Notes under the pieces: model-generated
Database searches by the model: none
What the model was told of the DNA's origin: nothing
The model's input: the letters and a program-made list of their open reading frames with translations, nothing else
Program-made: the position numbers and the translations under genes
Shown: positions 33,986-42,897 of the stretch, in pieces
Layout: the number at the start of each line of letters is the position of its first letter
Numbering within the stretch: the stretch's first letter is position 1
Assembly: GCA_002307295.1 (NCBI GenBank)
Contig: DBTY01000017.1
Coordinates: 62,001 to 126,000 of the forward strand
DNA length: 64,000 bases
Source of the DNA: Ignavibacteriales bacterium UBA1304
GTDB lineage: Bacteria > Bacteroidota > Ignavibacteria > Ignavibacteriales > Ignavibacteriaceae
Reading direction: 5' to 3'

Positions 33986-35034
33986 GAAAAATTTTGATCA
34001 TTTCGCAAACACAATTTGGTTATTTAACAGATGTTTACAAGTATTGCGAACACTTAAATAAAAAACTTGATATTACAGTGTTATGTTGGGATTATAACAA
34101 AAAGAGAATGGAAATTCCTAATGTAAAAATTAATTATGTTTCAAGAGATGGAAACCTAATTAAAAGGAACATTAGATTCATTAAGGCGTGCTTTAATTCA
34201 TTTAGCCTTAACTATGATAGAATATTTATGATTTATTTTTATTTATGCTCATTATTGGCTTTAAGGAAAAAAGTTAGACATAGTATTATCTTGGATTTTA
34301 GAACAGCCTCGGTTTCCAAATTTAAGATTGTGAATTTTTTTTGGAATACAATCAGCAAAATTGAAGCTGGATTTTTCTTGAAAAAAACAGCTATTTCAGA
34401 AGGTGTAGCCAAAATATTAAAACTTAGAAATTATTCCCTGCTACCACTTGGTGCTGATATAATTAAACAAATTTCATTAAAGAAGAATAGTTTTAACTTA
34501 TTATATGTTGGTACATTCGCTAATAGGGATCTTGAAAAAACGATATATGGCTTTCACGAATATTGTAAATCTGTTCAAAATGATATAAATATTTCATACA
34601 CTCTTATTGGTAGCGGTTGGAATAATGAACGTAGGGAACTGCAACAAATTATAAATGCCGAGCATTTAGATGATAAAGTGAAACTGGTTGGTGAAAAATA
34701 TGGAGATGAACTAACTGAATACTATAACCAATGCGATATAGGGATATCTTTTATTCCAATAACAAGTTACTTCGATCATCAACCCCCAACAAAAACCTTT
34801 GAGTATTTATTATCTGGATTACCAGTCATTGCAACCGCAACACATGAGAATAAAAAAATAATAAATAAAAAAAACGGTGTTTTAATTGATGATACAATAG
34901 TCGGCTTTAAAAATGGATTGCAAGTCTTACTGAATAGTATTGGTAAATATAAAACAAAAGAAATACAAGATGGTGTAAAAGAAAATTCGTGGGCTTATAT
35001 CTGCGAAAAGTATTTCTTGAGTATTATTGACTAA
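33982..35034 (+). CDS. Glycosyltransferase (GT4-like)
   Basis: The 350-aa protein fits GT-B: an N-terminal ILIISQTQFGYLTDVYKYCEHL fold, then LLYVGTFANRDLEKTIYGFHEYC and the donor region CDIGISFIPITSYFDHQPPTKTFEYLLSGLPVIATATHENKKII (with Glu in TKTFEYLLSGLPV). It starts in the overlap ATGA with the polymerase gene. Sugar specificity cannot be read. Confidence 0.8.
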   Translation: MRKILIISQTQFGYLTDVYKYCEHLNKKLDITVLCWDYNKKRMEIPNVKINYVSRDGNLIKRNIRFIKACFNSFSLNYDRIFMIYFYLCSLLALRKKVRHSIILDFRTASVSKFKIVNFFWNTISKIEAGFFLKKTAISEGVAKILKLRNYSLLPLGADIIKQISLKKNSFNLLYVGTFANRDLEKTIYGFHEYCKSVQNDINISYTLIGSGWNNERRELQQIINAEHLDDKVKLVGEKYGDELTEYYNQCDIGISFIPITSYFDHQPPTKTFEYLLSGLPVIATATHENKKIINKKNGVLIDDTIVGFKNGLQVLLNSIGKYKTKEIQDGVKENSWAYICEKYFLSIID

Positions 35035-35087
35035 TAAATATTTTCTGACAACATGATATTAGAGTTTTATTAAAATCGAATAATAAT

Positions 35088-36170
35088 ATGAAAGTAATTA
35101 TAACTTCTCCATCATTAGACACTAATGTAAATGTTGGAGGTATTTCTTCAGTAACTAGTTTTATTTTAGAAAACAACCAAGATTTCCAATATTCACATTT
35201 TGAAATAGGGAAAAAAGATAAAGAAAAAAGGGACTTCTTCAGGCTATTAAGGTTAATAAAGTCTCTGATAAATTGGCTAACCCTTATATCACACAATAGG
35301 GATGCAATAATTCATTATAATTTTGCATTATGTAGACCATCAATAATGCGAGATCCTTTTTTTATGTTGTTTGCTAGGTTATTTAGAATAAAGTTAATAA
35401 TTCATCTGCATGGCGGTGAGTATTTAATGAAAGGAAAGGATCCATTTTGGATAAGCTTAATATTGAACATAGTATTTTCATTCGCTAGTACCATAATTGT
35501 TTTAAGCGAATTCGAAAAACAAGTTGTTAAAAAAAAATATATGTTAAAAAATGTTGTATCCGTTCCTAATTGTATTAACTTAACCGATGCATTGGGATTT
35601 AAAAATACTGTAAATAAAAATGACAGGTTGACTATCCTTTTTCTTGGACGAATTACAGAAAGCAAGGGACTTGTATCTATTTACGACGCAATGGAAATCT
35701 TAAATTTGAAAGGAATTAAACTACGATTTATAATAGCGGGGCAAGGTAATTTGAAGGATGAGTACATCCCTAAATTTAGAAAATTGCTTAATGATAATTT
35801 CGAATATCGTGGGATAGTATCAGGCGATGCAAAAATCAATTTAATTAAAGAATGCGATATTTTTTTACTCCCTTCAATATTTGGAGAAGGGTTACCCATT
35901 GCTTTATTGGAGACGATGAGTTTTGGACTAGTCCCAATTGTAACTGAAGATGGGTCCATGGGATCACATATTAAAAGTTATCACAATGGTATTATTGTCG
36001 AAAAAAACGATTGTATTTCGATTGCTACTGCGATTGAACAACTTCACAATGATAGAATTCTAATGAGAGAAATTTCTATTAGAACAAAAAAATATTTATT
36101 TGACAATTTTAATCCGAAAGATTATATAAAAAAATTAAATTCCATTTACCAGCAAGTATGCTCAAAATAA
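35088..36170 (+). CDS. Glycosyltransferase family 4
   Basis: The 360-aa protein is a clear GT4. N-terminal NVGGISSVTSFI and IIHLHGGEYLMKG precede ILFLGRITESKGLVSIYDAM. The EX7E-type motif lies in FGEGLPIALLETMSFGLVPIVT. It is the last gene of the very AT-rich block; base composition changes at the next gene. It is predicted to act in the cytoplasm on the lipid-linked repeat unit. Confidence 0.88.
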   Translation: MKVIITSPSLDTNVNVGGISSVTSFILENNQDFQYSHFEIGKKDKEKRDFFRLLRLIKSLINWLTLISHNRDAIIHYNFALCRPSIMRDPFFMLFARLFRIKLIIHLHGGEYLMKGKDPFWISLILNIVFSFASTIIVLSEFEKQVVKKKYMLKNVVSVPNCINLTDALGFKNTVNKNDRLTILFLGRITESKGLVSIYDAMEILNLKGIKLRFIIAGQGNLKDEYIPKFRKLLNDNFEYRGIVSGDAKINLIKECDIFLLPSIFGEGLPIALLETMSFGLVPIVTEDGSMGSHIKSYHNGIIVEKNDCISIATAIEQLHNDRILMREISIRTKKYLFDNFNPKDYIKKLNSIYQQVCSK

Positions 36171-36203
36171 CTATATATTGAGAGAAAATAAAAGGATTAA
36201 TAA

Positions 36204-37241
36204 ATGATTCAAAATTTAGATAACAAAACCCTTTTAATTACCGGCGGGACCGGTTCGTTTGGAAATGCTGTTTTACGGCGTTTCCTGGATTCTGAAATTA
36301 AAGAAATACGCATATTAAGTCGTGACGAAAAAAAACAGGACGATATGCGGCAACTTTATAAAAATCCTAAAATCAAATATTATATCGGCGATACCCGCGA
36401 TAAGCGAAGCGTTGATAGCGCAATGCATGGAGTGGACTATGTTTTTCAGGCTGCTGCGTTAAAACAAGTGCCTTCATGTGAGTTTTTCCCTGTAGAAGCG
36501 GTAAAAACAAACGTCCTTGGCTGCGAAAATGTACTTGACTCGGCACTTCAAAATGGAGTCAAAAATGTTATTGTACTAAGCACAGATAAAGCCGTTTATC
36601 CAATTAATGCTATGGGAATGTCAAAAGCTCTTAGCGAAAAAGTGATGGTCGCTAAGTCAAGAAGCCTTAACGGCAGCGGCACAGTATTCTGTGGCACGCG
36701 GTACGGCAATGTTATGGCGTCGCGCGGCTCGGTTATTCCGTTATTTGTCGATCAGATAAAATCCGGTTCTCCGCTAACTATAACAGATCCAAATATGACC
36801 CGCTTTATGATGACTCTTGAAAATGCAGTTGAGCTCGTTCTTTATGCTTTCGAGCATGGCAAACCGGGAGATATATTCGTTCAGAAAGCTCCTGCCGCGA
36901 CTATTGAGACTCTGGCTCTTGCATTAAAAGAGTTATACCAGGTTGAAACCCCAATTAAAGTAATTGGAACCCGTCATGGCGAAAAACTGTACGAATCTCT
37001 TGTAAATAAAGAGGAGATGGTCAAGGCTATTGATATGGGCGACTATTATCGGATTCCAGCTGATAACCGTGATTTGAATTATGATCTCTATTTTTCAAAA
37101 GGCGAAGCGGACATTTCTACCATTGAGGACTATACTTCGCACAATACTAAGCGGTTGAATCTAGAAGAAACGAAAGAGCTTCTATTAAAGCTGGACTTTA
37201 TTCGCAATGATCTTGAAAAACTCGCAGTAAATCATGAGTGA
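36204..37241 (+). CDS. capE: UDP-GlcNAc 4,6-dehydratase/5-epimerase (CapE/FnlA/WbjB type)
   Basis: The 345-aa short-chain dehydrogenase has TGGTGSFGNAVLRRF for NAD(P) binding. LSRDEKKQDDMRQLY and LSTDKAVYPINAMGMSKALSEKV show the modified catalytic motif (MSK instead of YxxxK, with Asp/Lys). This is typical for the inverting dehydratases that start the UDP-L-FucNAc route. CapF- and CapG-type genes follow, so the product is most likely UDP-2-acetamido-2,6-dideoxy-L-arabino-hexos-4-ulose. The 8-bp overlap with the next gene indicates one operon. Confidence 0.88.
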   Translation: MIQNLDNKTLLITGGTGSFGNAVLRRFLDSEIKEIRILSRDEKKQDDMRQLYKNPKIKYYIGDTRDKRSVDSAMHGVDYVFQAAALKQVPSCEFFPVEAVKTNVLGCENVLDSALQNGVKNVIVLSTDKAVYPINAMGMSKALSEKVMVAKSRSLNGSGTVFCGTRYGNVMASRGSVIPLFVDQIKSGSPLTITDPNMTRFMMTLENAVELVLYAFEHGKPGDIFVQKAPAATIETLALALKELYQVETPIKVIGTRHGEKLYESLVNKEEMVKAIDMGDYYRIPADNRDLNYDLYFSKGEADISTIEDYTSHNTKRLNLEETKELLLKLDFIRNDLEKLAVNHE

Positions 37242-37662
37242 GCCTTTTATAATTAAAGGGGGACTCTTTGCAGATGAAAGAGGGGTGCTGAAATTCGCAA
37301 ACGATTTAAAATTTGACAAAATTAAACGATTTTATACAATTGCGCACAACGATTGTGTGACTGTAAGAGCCTGGCAGGGACATAAAATTGAGCAGAAATA
37401 CTTCTTTGTGGTTCAGGGAGTTTTTGAGTTTGCCTGGGTAAAAATTGACGATTGGACTAATCCGTCTCCTTTATTGAAAAGCGAAAACTGTATTATATCG
37501 GCGCAAGAACCAAAGGCGTTGTTTATACCCGCAGGTTATGCAAATGGATTTAAAGCTCTTGAGAATAATTCTACTGTTATTGTGTTTTCAAGTTTAGAGT
37601 TGGAAGAATCGTTAAAAGATAATACTCGATTTGATAAAAATTTGTGGTTTAACTGGGATTAA
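37234..37662 (+). CDS. WxcM/FdtA-like cupin (sugar-nucleotide isomerase/epimerase-like)
   Basis: The 142-aa protein is a single RmlC-like cupin. DERGVLKFANDLKF near the N-terminus, RAWQGHKIEQKYFFVVQGVFEF with the conserved His, and IPAGYANGFKALENN match the dTDP-4-dehydrorhamnose epimerase / FdtA / WxcM group. It sits between CapE- and CapF-type genes, where a standard FucNAc cluster would have none. It may act on a 4-keto-sugar intermediate to divert or help the pathway. Confidence 0.75.
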   Translation: MSEPFIIKGGLFADERGVLKFANDLKFDKIKRFYTIAHNDCVTVRAWQGHKIEQKYFFVVQGVFEFAWVKIDDWTNPSPLLKSENCIISAQEPKALFIPAGYANGFKALENNSTVIVFSSLELEESLKDNTRFDKNLWFNWD

Positions 37663-37664
37663 TT

Positions 37665-38786
37665 ATGAAAAAAAGAATAGGAATAACAGGTCAAATTGGT
37701 TTTGTAGGGACACACTTATTCAATTTTCTTGGCCTATATAAAGAAGAATTTGAACTCGTCCCATTTAAGGACGAGTTTTTTAGCGATTATAATGTATTCA
37801 AAGATTGGGTTAAGCAATGCGACGTCATTGTTCATTTGGCCGCAATGAACAGGCATAACGATCCTGAAGTATTATACAAAACAAATATTGAGCTTGTTGA
37901 AAAATTAATCAAGGCTATGGAAGAAACTGGGAACGCTCCCCATGTGTTATTCTCGTCATCTTCTCAGGAAGAAAGAGATAATCCATACGGAAAGTCCAAA
38001 AGGCATGGAAGAGAACTATTAATTAGCTGGGCCAAGAAAAATAACGCTAAATTTACCGGGATGGTTATTCCCAATGTATTTGGCCCATTTGGCAATCCTT
38101 TCTATAATTCTGTAGTCGCTACATTTTGTCATCTGCTTGTAAATGGCGACGAACCGAAAATTGAAACTGACGCAAATTTGCAATTGATCTATGTAAACGA
38201 GTTAACATCTGAGATTTGTAAAATAATCAGAAACGAAATTACAGAAAATGAATATAAAATAAAATATACTGGCGAGCGAAAAGTTTCAGAAATATTAGAA
38301 ACGCTTAAACTATACAAACAGCTGTATTTAGAAAAAGGGATAATTCCCAACTTACCTGATCGCTTTAGCGTTAACCTTTTTAATACCTTTCGGAATTATT
38401 GTAATATAAAAGAGCAGTTTCCTGTAAAGCTTATAAAAAATAGCGACGCTCGCGGGGCATTTATAGAAGTTGCAAAGTTGGGCGTCGGCGGGCAGGTATC
38501 ATATTCGACAACTGTGCCGGGCATAACAAGAGGAAATCATTTCCATACAAGGAAAATTGAACGCTTTATTGTAATTAAAGGCAAAGCGGTTATTAAACTA
38601 AGAAGGATTGGAACTGATGAAGTTTTGGAATATCAGTTAAATGGAGACGAGCCTTCTTATGTAGATATGCCGGTATGGTATACTCATAATATTACAAATG
38701 TTGGAGATGAAGAACTGATTACAATCTTTTGGATAAACGAGATATTTGATCCAAATAATCAGGACACTTATTTTGAAGCAGTATAA
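37665..38786 (+). CDS. capF: CapF-type bifunctional reductase/cupin of the UDP-L-FucNAc route
   Basis: The 373-aa protein has an N-terminal NAD-epimerase domain (GITGQIGFVGTHL; SSSSQEERDNPYGKSKRHG with YGKSK as YxxxK) and a C-terminal cupin (about 250-373; TVPGITRGNHFHTRKIERFIVIKGKAVI, metal-binding His). This two-domain build is specific for CapF/FnlB enzymes. They carry out 3-epimerisation and C4 reduction to the talo intermediate. It is flanked by CapE- and CapG-type genes in pathway order. Confidence 0.9.
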   Translation: MKKRIGITGQIGFVGTHLFNFLGLYKEEFELVPFKDEFFSDYNVFKDWVKQCDVIVHLAAMNRHNDPEVLYKTNIELVEKLIKAMEETGNAPHVLFSSSSQEERDNPYGKSKRHGRELLISWAKKNNAKFTGMVIPNVFGPFGNPFYNSVVATFCHLLVNGDEPKIETDANLQLIYVNELTSEICKIIRNEITENEYKIKYTGERKVSEILETLKLYKQLYLEKGIIPNLPDRFSVNLFNTFRNYCNIKEQFPVKLIKNSDARGAFIEVAKLGVGGQVSYSTTVPGITRGNHFHTRKIERFIVIKGKAVIKLRRIGTDEVLEYQLNGDEPSYVDMPVWYTHNITNVGDEELITIFWINEIFDPNNQDTYFEAV

Positions 38787-38798
38787 AAACGGAATTAA

Positions 38799-39929
38799 AT
38801 GAAAAAACTAAAAGTCCTCACTGTTGTTGGCACCAGACCCGAAATTATTCGCCTTTCGCGAGTCTTGGATAAATTAGATAAATCGGAATCGATTGAACAT
38901 ATTTTAGTTCATACTGGTCAGAATTATGATTATGAACTTAACCAGATATTTTTTGAAGATCTTGAATTAAGAAAGCCTGATCATTTCTTAAATGCTGCCG
39001 GAGCAACTGCGACTGAAACAATAGGGAAAATTATAATTAGCATTGATCCTATTCTCGAAAAGGAAAAGCCTGACGCATTTTTAGTTTTGGGCGATACAAA
39101 CAGCTGTCTTTGTGCAATTCCTGCTAAGAAAAGACATATTCCAATATTTCATATGGAGGCTGGCAACAGATGTTTTGACCAGCGCGTGCCCGAAGAGACA
39201 AACCGTAAAATTGTAGATCATATTAGCGATATAAATTTGACTTATAGCGATATTGCCAGAGAATATTTGCTACGAGAAGGCTTGCCTGCCGATAGAATAA
39301 TAAAAACAGGCAGTCCGATGTATGAAGTATTGAATCATTATTTACCTAAAGTAAAAAAGTCAGATATAATATCGCAACTTGGTTTATCGGATAAAAAATA
39401 TTTTGTGGTATCTGCTCATAGAGAAGAGAATATTAATTCCGAAAAGAATTTCAACAATTTAATAAGCATTTTGAATACAATTTCTGAGACGTACAAATTG
39501 CCAATCATTTTAAGCACTCATCCCAGAACAAAAAAAATGATTGAAGAAAAAGGAGTTGTAATTAATCCTTTAGTTAAAATGCTGAAACCATTTGGACTAA
39601 GCGATTATTTAGCATTGCAATTAAATTCATTAGCAGTGCTATCGGATAGCGGCACAATATCAGAAGAATCTTCTATTCTGAATTTCCCAGCTCTCAACAT
39701 TCGAGAAGCTCATGAACGCCCAGAAGCAATGGAAGAATGTCCCGTAATAATGACTGGGTTAAATGTAGAAAGAGTATTACAGGGTTTAGAGCTAATAAAA
39801 AAACAAAACCGCGAGGCAAGAGATTTTAGATTAGTCAACGACTATTCAATGCCGAATGTGTCTGATAAGGTTATTAGGATAATCCTTTCCTATGCTGATT
39901 ATGTAAAACGTGTGGTATGGTCTGAGTAA
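38799..39929 (+). CDS. capG: UDP-sugar C2-epimerase (CapG/FnlC, WecB-like)
   Basis: The 376-aa protein is a non-hydrolysing UDP-GlcNAc 2-epimerase-like enzyme. VVGTRPEIIRLSRVL, LVHTGQNYDYELNQIFFEDL, VLGDTNSCLC, HMEAGNRCFDQRVPEETNRKIVDHI and SDSGTISEESSILNFPALNIREAHERPEAME cover the family signatures. After CapE and CapF it should give UDP-L-FucNAc, the sugar expected in this organism's polymer. The gap to CapF is 12 bp. Confidence 0.9.
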   Translation: MKKLKVLTVVGTRPEIIRLSRVLDKLDKSESIEHILVHTGQNYDYELNQIFFEDLELRKPDHFLNAAGATATETIGKIIISIDPILEKEKPDAFLVLGDTNSCLCAIPAKKRHIPIFHMEAGNRCFDQRVPEETNRKIVDHISDINLTYSDIAREYLLREGLPADRIIKTGSPMYEVLNHYLPKVKKSDIISQLGLSDKKYFVVSAHREENINSEKNFNNLISILNTISETYKLPIILSTHPRTKKMIEEKGVVINPLVKMLKPFGLSDYLALQLNSLAVLSDSGTISEESSILNFPALNIREAHERPEAMEECPVIMTGLNVERVLQGLELIKKQNREARDFRLVNDYSMPNVSDKVIRIILSYADYVKRVVWSE

Positions 39930-39985
39930 AAATAAGCATATGAATCGAATAGTTAAAAATAAATAATATTGGTGAATAAAAATCT

Positions 39986-40714
39986 ATGAAGTCACAACAA
40001 ATGTGGGGTATAAGGTTTGATATATTAACTCAAGAAGCAATCAAAAAAAAATATTCCAATTATGAAATGTTAGAATATCCGCACCAAATAATTGGTGTTA
40101 ATCCAGAAACAATAGTCAAAGCAAAAAATTATCCAGAGTTATTCTCTGCTATAGATGAAGCCGAAACAGTTTTAATAGATAATACTTTGGTCTATTTGAT
40201 GCTTAAATTGTTTGGTAGAAAGCCGATAGAAAGGAACCCATCTCCAGATGTGATGGAACTATTATTACAAGTTTGTAACGAAAATAAATTAAAGATATTT
40301 CTCTTGGGAGCTAGAGAAGAAATTGTAAAGCTGGCTGCTGAGAATATCAAAAGGAAATTCCCTGATATTTCTGATATTTATTTCCGAAATGGATATTTTT
40401 CAAATGAAGAAGAAATTGAAATATTCAATCAGATAAAGGAATTAAGACCTAATTTTTTGTTCATAGGACTGCCGACTCCACAGAAAGAAATCCTTGCAAA
40501 TAAGTATAAAAATTATCTTAATGCTACAGTGCTTTTTGGTATTGGCGGAGCTATTGATGTATATAGTGGTAAGGTTAAGAGAGCTGGGAAGTTTTTTCGG
40601 AAATTAGGGTTAGAAGGTTTTTTTAGACTATTTCAAGATCCTACAAATTATGGTAAAAGGCAGCTCCAATATTATCCTGAGTTTTTCAAATTTACTTTTT
40701 CCCAACACAGATAA
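39986..40714 (+). CDS. WecG/TagA/CpsF-family glycosyltransferase (GT26)
   Basis: The 242-aa protein matches GT26: INPETIVKAK-like start, RNPSPDVMELLLQVCNENKLKIFLLGA, then FLFIGLPTPQKEILANKY and FGIGGAIDVYSGKVKRAGKFFRKLGLEGFFRL. The ASP-R substitution SPDVME around the catalytic Asp is kept. GT26 enzymes add an N-acetyl-mannosamine-type sugar as the second residue on the lipid carrier. The position after the FucNAc genes fits an early assembly step. Confidence 0.87.
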   Translation: MKSQQMWGIRFDILTQEAIKKKYSNYEMLEYPHQIIGVNPETIVKAKNYPELFSAIDEAETVLIDNTLVYLMLKLFGRKPIERNPSPDVMELLLQVCNENKLKIFLLGAREEIVKLAAENIKRKFPDISDIYFRNGYFSNEEEIEIFNQIKELRPNFLFIGLPTPQKEILANKYKNYLNATVLFGIGGAIDVYSGKVKRAGKFFRKLGLEGFFRLFQDPTNYGKRQLQYYPEFFKFTFSQHR

Positions 40715-40804
40715 AGTCTTTCTCAATAATATTGACTTCCAATTCTAACCAACTAAAAATCAAATAACAAAATCCAAATTCAATAAAAATTATTATGTGA
40801 AAAT

Positions 40805-41824
40805 ATGATTAACTCAGCAATAATTGGACTTGGCAAAATGGGCTTGTCTCATTGCGCCATAATAAACGCGCATAAGGATGCAAATCTTGTGGCTGTATGC
40901 GATACTTCTTCGTTTATGCTTAATGCGCTTAAAAAGTACTCGGGTATGGCTTGCTATACAGACTACAAAAAAATGCTCGACGAAAATAAGCTGGACTGCT
41001 TATTCGTGGCTTCTCCTACAAAATACCATGCAGAGATGGTTAAATATGCTTTGGAAAGAAACATAAGCGTGTTTTGCGAAAAACCTTTCGCCTTAAAAAT
41101 TGAAGACGCTGAAGAACTTGTCAAGATTGTAGATGAGAAAAAACTCGTTAATCAGGTTGGATATCATAATAGGTTTCTTGGTACGTTTAATTATCTTAAA
41201 CAACTGATTGATAAAAATCTTTTGGGAGAGATTTACCATTTTACTGGAGAAGCTTATGGCCCGGTTGTCCTTAAAGAAAAAGGCGGAACTTGGCGCTCAA
41301 ATAGTTCGGAGGGGGGCGGTTGTTTGTATGATTATGCTTCCCATGTTCTTAATCTTATTAGTTTTTTAGTCGGAACTCCTAATCAGGCAATTGGTTCAAT
41401 CTTAAAACGTATTTATTCAAAACAGGTTGATGATGCCGTTTACTCAAACCTGATAATGGATAATGGCTTAAGCGGGCAGTTAATTGTTAACTGGAGCGAT
41501 GAAACTTATAGAAAAATGAGTACGCAAATCACAGTCCTTGGTAAAAAAGGGAAAGTAGTTTGTGATGCTACCGAGTGCAAAATTTACTTGAAAGAAGATT
41601 GCAAAGAAGAAAACCTTACAAAAGGCTGGAATATAAAATATGTAACTGATTTAACTGAACCGGTTGATTTCTATCTTCGCGGCGAGGAGTATTCTTCTCA
41701 GATCGATTATTTCATAAAACATGTTATTGCAAAAAACACTGATAATGTAAATTCATTTAAAACTGCTTACGAAACTGATAAAGTAATAGACATGATTAAG
41801 GCAAATGCCGGGAGGTTATCATAA
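40805..41824 (+). CDS. Gfo/Idh/MocA-family sugar oxidoreductase
   Basis: The 339-aa protein has a Rossmann start (SAIIGLGKMGLSHCAIIN), the motif FCEKPFALKIEDAEELV with EKP, VGYHNRF and a GGGCLYDYASHVLNLISFLVG segment that contains the catalytic-type His. It probably oxidises or reduces a nucleotide-sugar or sugar ring position. It is joined to the next gene by a 1-base stop-start overlap, so the two should work on the same compound. Confidence 0.85.
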   Translation: MINSAIIGLGKMGLSHCAIINAHKDANLVAVCDTSSFMLNALKKYSGMACYTDYKKMLDENKLDCLFVASPTKYHAEMVKYALERNISVFCEKPFALKIEDAEELVKIVDEKKLVNQVGYHNRFLGTFNYLKQLIDKNLLGEIYHFTGEAYGPVVLKEKGGTWRSNSSEGGGCLYDYASHVLNLISFLVGTPNQAIGSILKRIYSKQVDDAVYSNLIMDNGLSGQLIVNWSDETYRKMSTQITVLGKKGKVVCDATECKIYLKEDCKEENLTKGWNIKYVTDLTEPVDFYLRGEEYSSQIDYFIKHVIAKNTDNVNSFKTAYETDKVIDMIKANAGRLS

Positions 41825-42681
41825 TGGAAAGAATTTTATTTGGCGATAACCAGTTTTTTGCTGTAAACCACTTGTCTGATGAAAAATCCAGAGCGCAAGC
41901 GATTAAGTTTAAAGACAACAGTGCTATTATTAAAGTTTTGGATGATATGTATGATTCTGGCATCCATACTTTTATGTGCACAACTCACGATAGAATTGCA
42001 AGCGTTTGCGATAACCTGCGTAGTAATCCCGAAAAATATAGTGATTTTAAAATCATCCCATGTATGCCATATGCACATAAATATGCAAATGCGGTAACCG
42101 AGCTTGGTATTATTGGCACATTAAAGCAATATATTCCAGGCAATATAATCGGAGCGTTTACAAAAGGCGGTCTTGCTCTTGCAACTAACGACTATGTTTC
42201 CTTGATGGAATTGCTTGTAGATGCGGAAATTAAAATGTTCAAATGTATTCAGACTCCTGCAATATTCCTACAAAATGTAATGACGGATTTGCTTCTTGGT
42301 CTTGGCATGAATGACATTCTGGTCGCTTATGCAAAGTACATTAAAGATAAATACAAAGTAGATCCGGGTTTTATTACAATGAATCTTCCTTTGCTGCTTG
42401 ATGTTCTTGAAAAAGGCGGTATCGAAAATCCTTTAATCTGTTGTTCGATAAACAAAATAGGTTTTAGGATGTCGGGCGGAATAGAGCTATATGAAAGAAC
42501 ACTGAAAGAAAAAAGATGCAGGGTAATTGCAATGCAGGTTTTTGCTGCCGGAGCTATCCCTCCCAAAGAAGCGTTAGAATATGTTTGCAAGCTTGATGGC
42601 GTACAGTCAATCCTTTTCGGTGCGTCGTCCAAATCTCACATAGTTCAAACAAAAGAACTAATAGACAAATTGAGCTCCTAA
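41824..42681 (+). CDS. TIM-barrel protein, aldo/keto-reductase-like
   Basis: The 285-aa protein starts in the stop codon of the oxidoreductase gene. The GDNQFFAVNHLSDEK N-terminus, a STP-like barrel strand pattern (HTFMCTTHDRIASVC, FKIIPCMPYAHKYANAV) and the C-terminal GVQSILFGASSKSHIVQTKELIDKL resemble aldo/keto reductases. The usual catalytic Asp-Tyr-Lys-His set is not obvious, so another TIM-barrel activity is possible. It ends the first polysaccharide operon, 32 bp before the terminator. Confidence 0.6.
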   Translation: MERILFGDNQFFAVNHLSDEKSRAQAIKFKDNSAIIKVLDDMYDSGIHTFMCTTHDRIASVCDNLRSNPEKYSDFKIIPCMPYAHKYANAVTELGIIGTLKQYIPGNIIGAFTKGGLALATNDYVSLMELLVDAEIKMFKCIQTPAIFLQNVMTDLLLGLGMNDILVAYAKYIKDKYKVDPGFITMNLPLLLDVLEKGGIENPLICCSINKIGFRMSGGIELYERTLKEKRCRVIAMQVFAAGAIPPKEALEYVCKLDGVQSILFGASSKSHIVQTKELIDKLSS

Positions 42682-42712
42682 ATATTTATTCAGTTTTTAT
42701 GAAAGCAGCTTT

Positions 42713-42741
42713 ATCCCCCATATTCTGGGGGATTTTTATTT
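42713..42741 (+). terminator. Rho-independent terminator closing the polysaccharide operon
   Basis: ATCCCCCA (42713-42720) and TGGGGGAT (42726-42733) form a perfect 8-bp stem with a 5-nt loop, followed by TTTTATTTTA. It separates the 26332-42681 unit from the priming-transferase gene, which has its own promoter. Confidence 0.85.
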
Positions 42742-42842
42742 TATTGAGTTAAGTTTCTTTATTCTGGGGTTAAAATTTCTTATTAAATTGTAGCGACTTT
42801 CCTTCATAACTGCGTTTTTGACTTATTTTAGTGCCTTCCCTG

Positions 42843-42858
42843 TGGCACAGGGTTTGCC
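42843..42858 (+). promoter_or_regulatory. Sigma-54-type promoter of the priming transferase gene
   Basis: TGGCACAGGGTTTGCC has GG (42844-42845) and GC (42856-42857) exactly 10 bases apart and matches the TGGCAC half perfectly. The start point would be near 42869, about 30 nt before the ATG at 42898. It shares this control with the upstream operon, pointing to common activation. Confidence 0.72.
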
Positions 42859-42897
42859 TTCCTGCCTATGTGTTTATAAAATTATCTTGGTTCAGGT

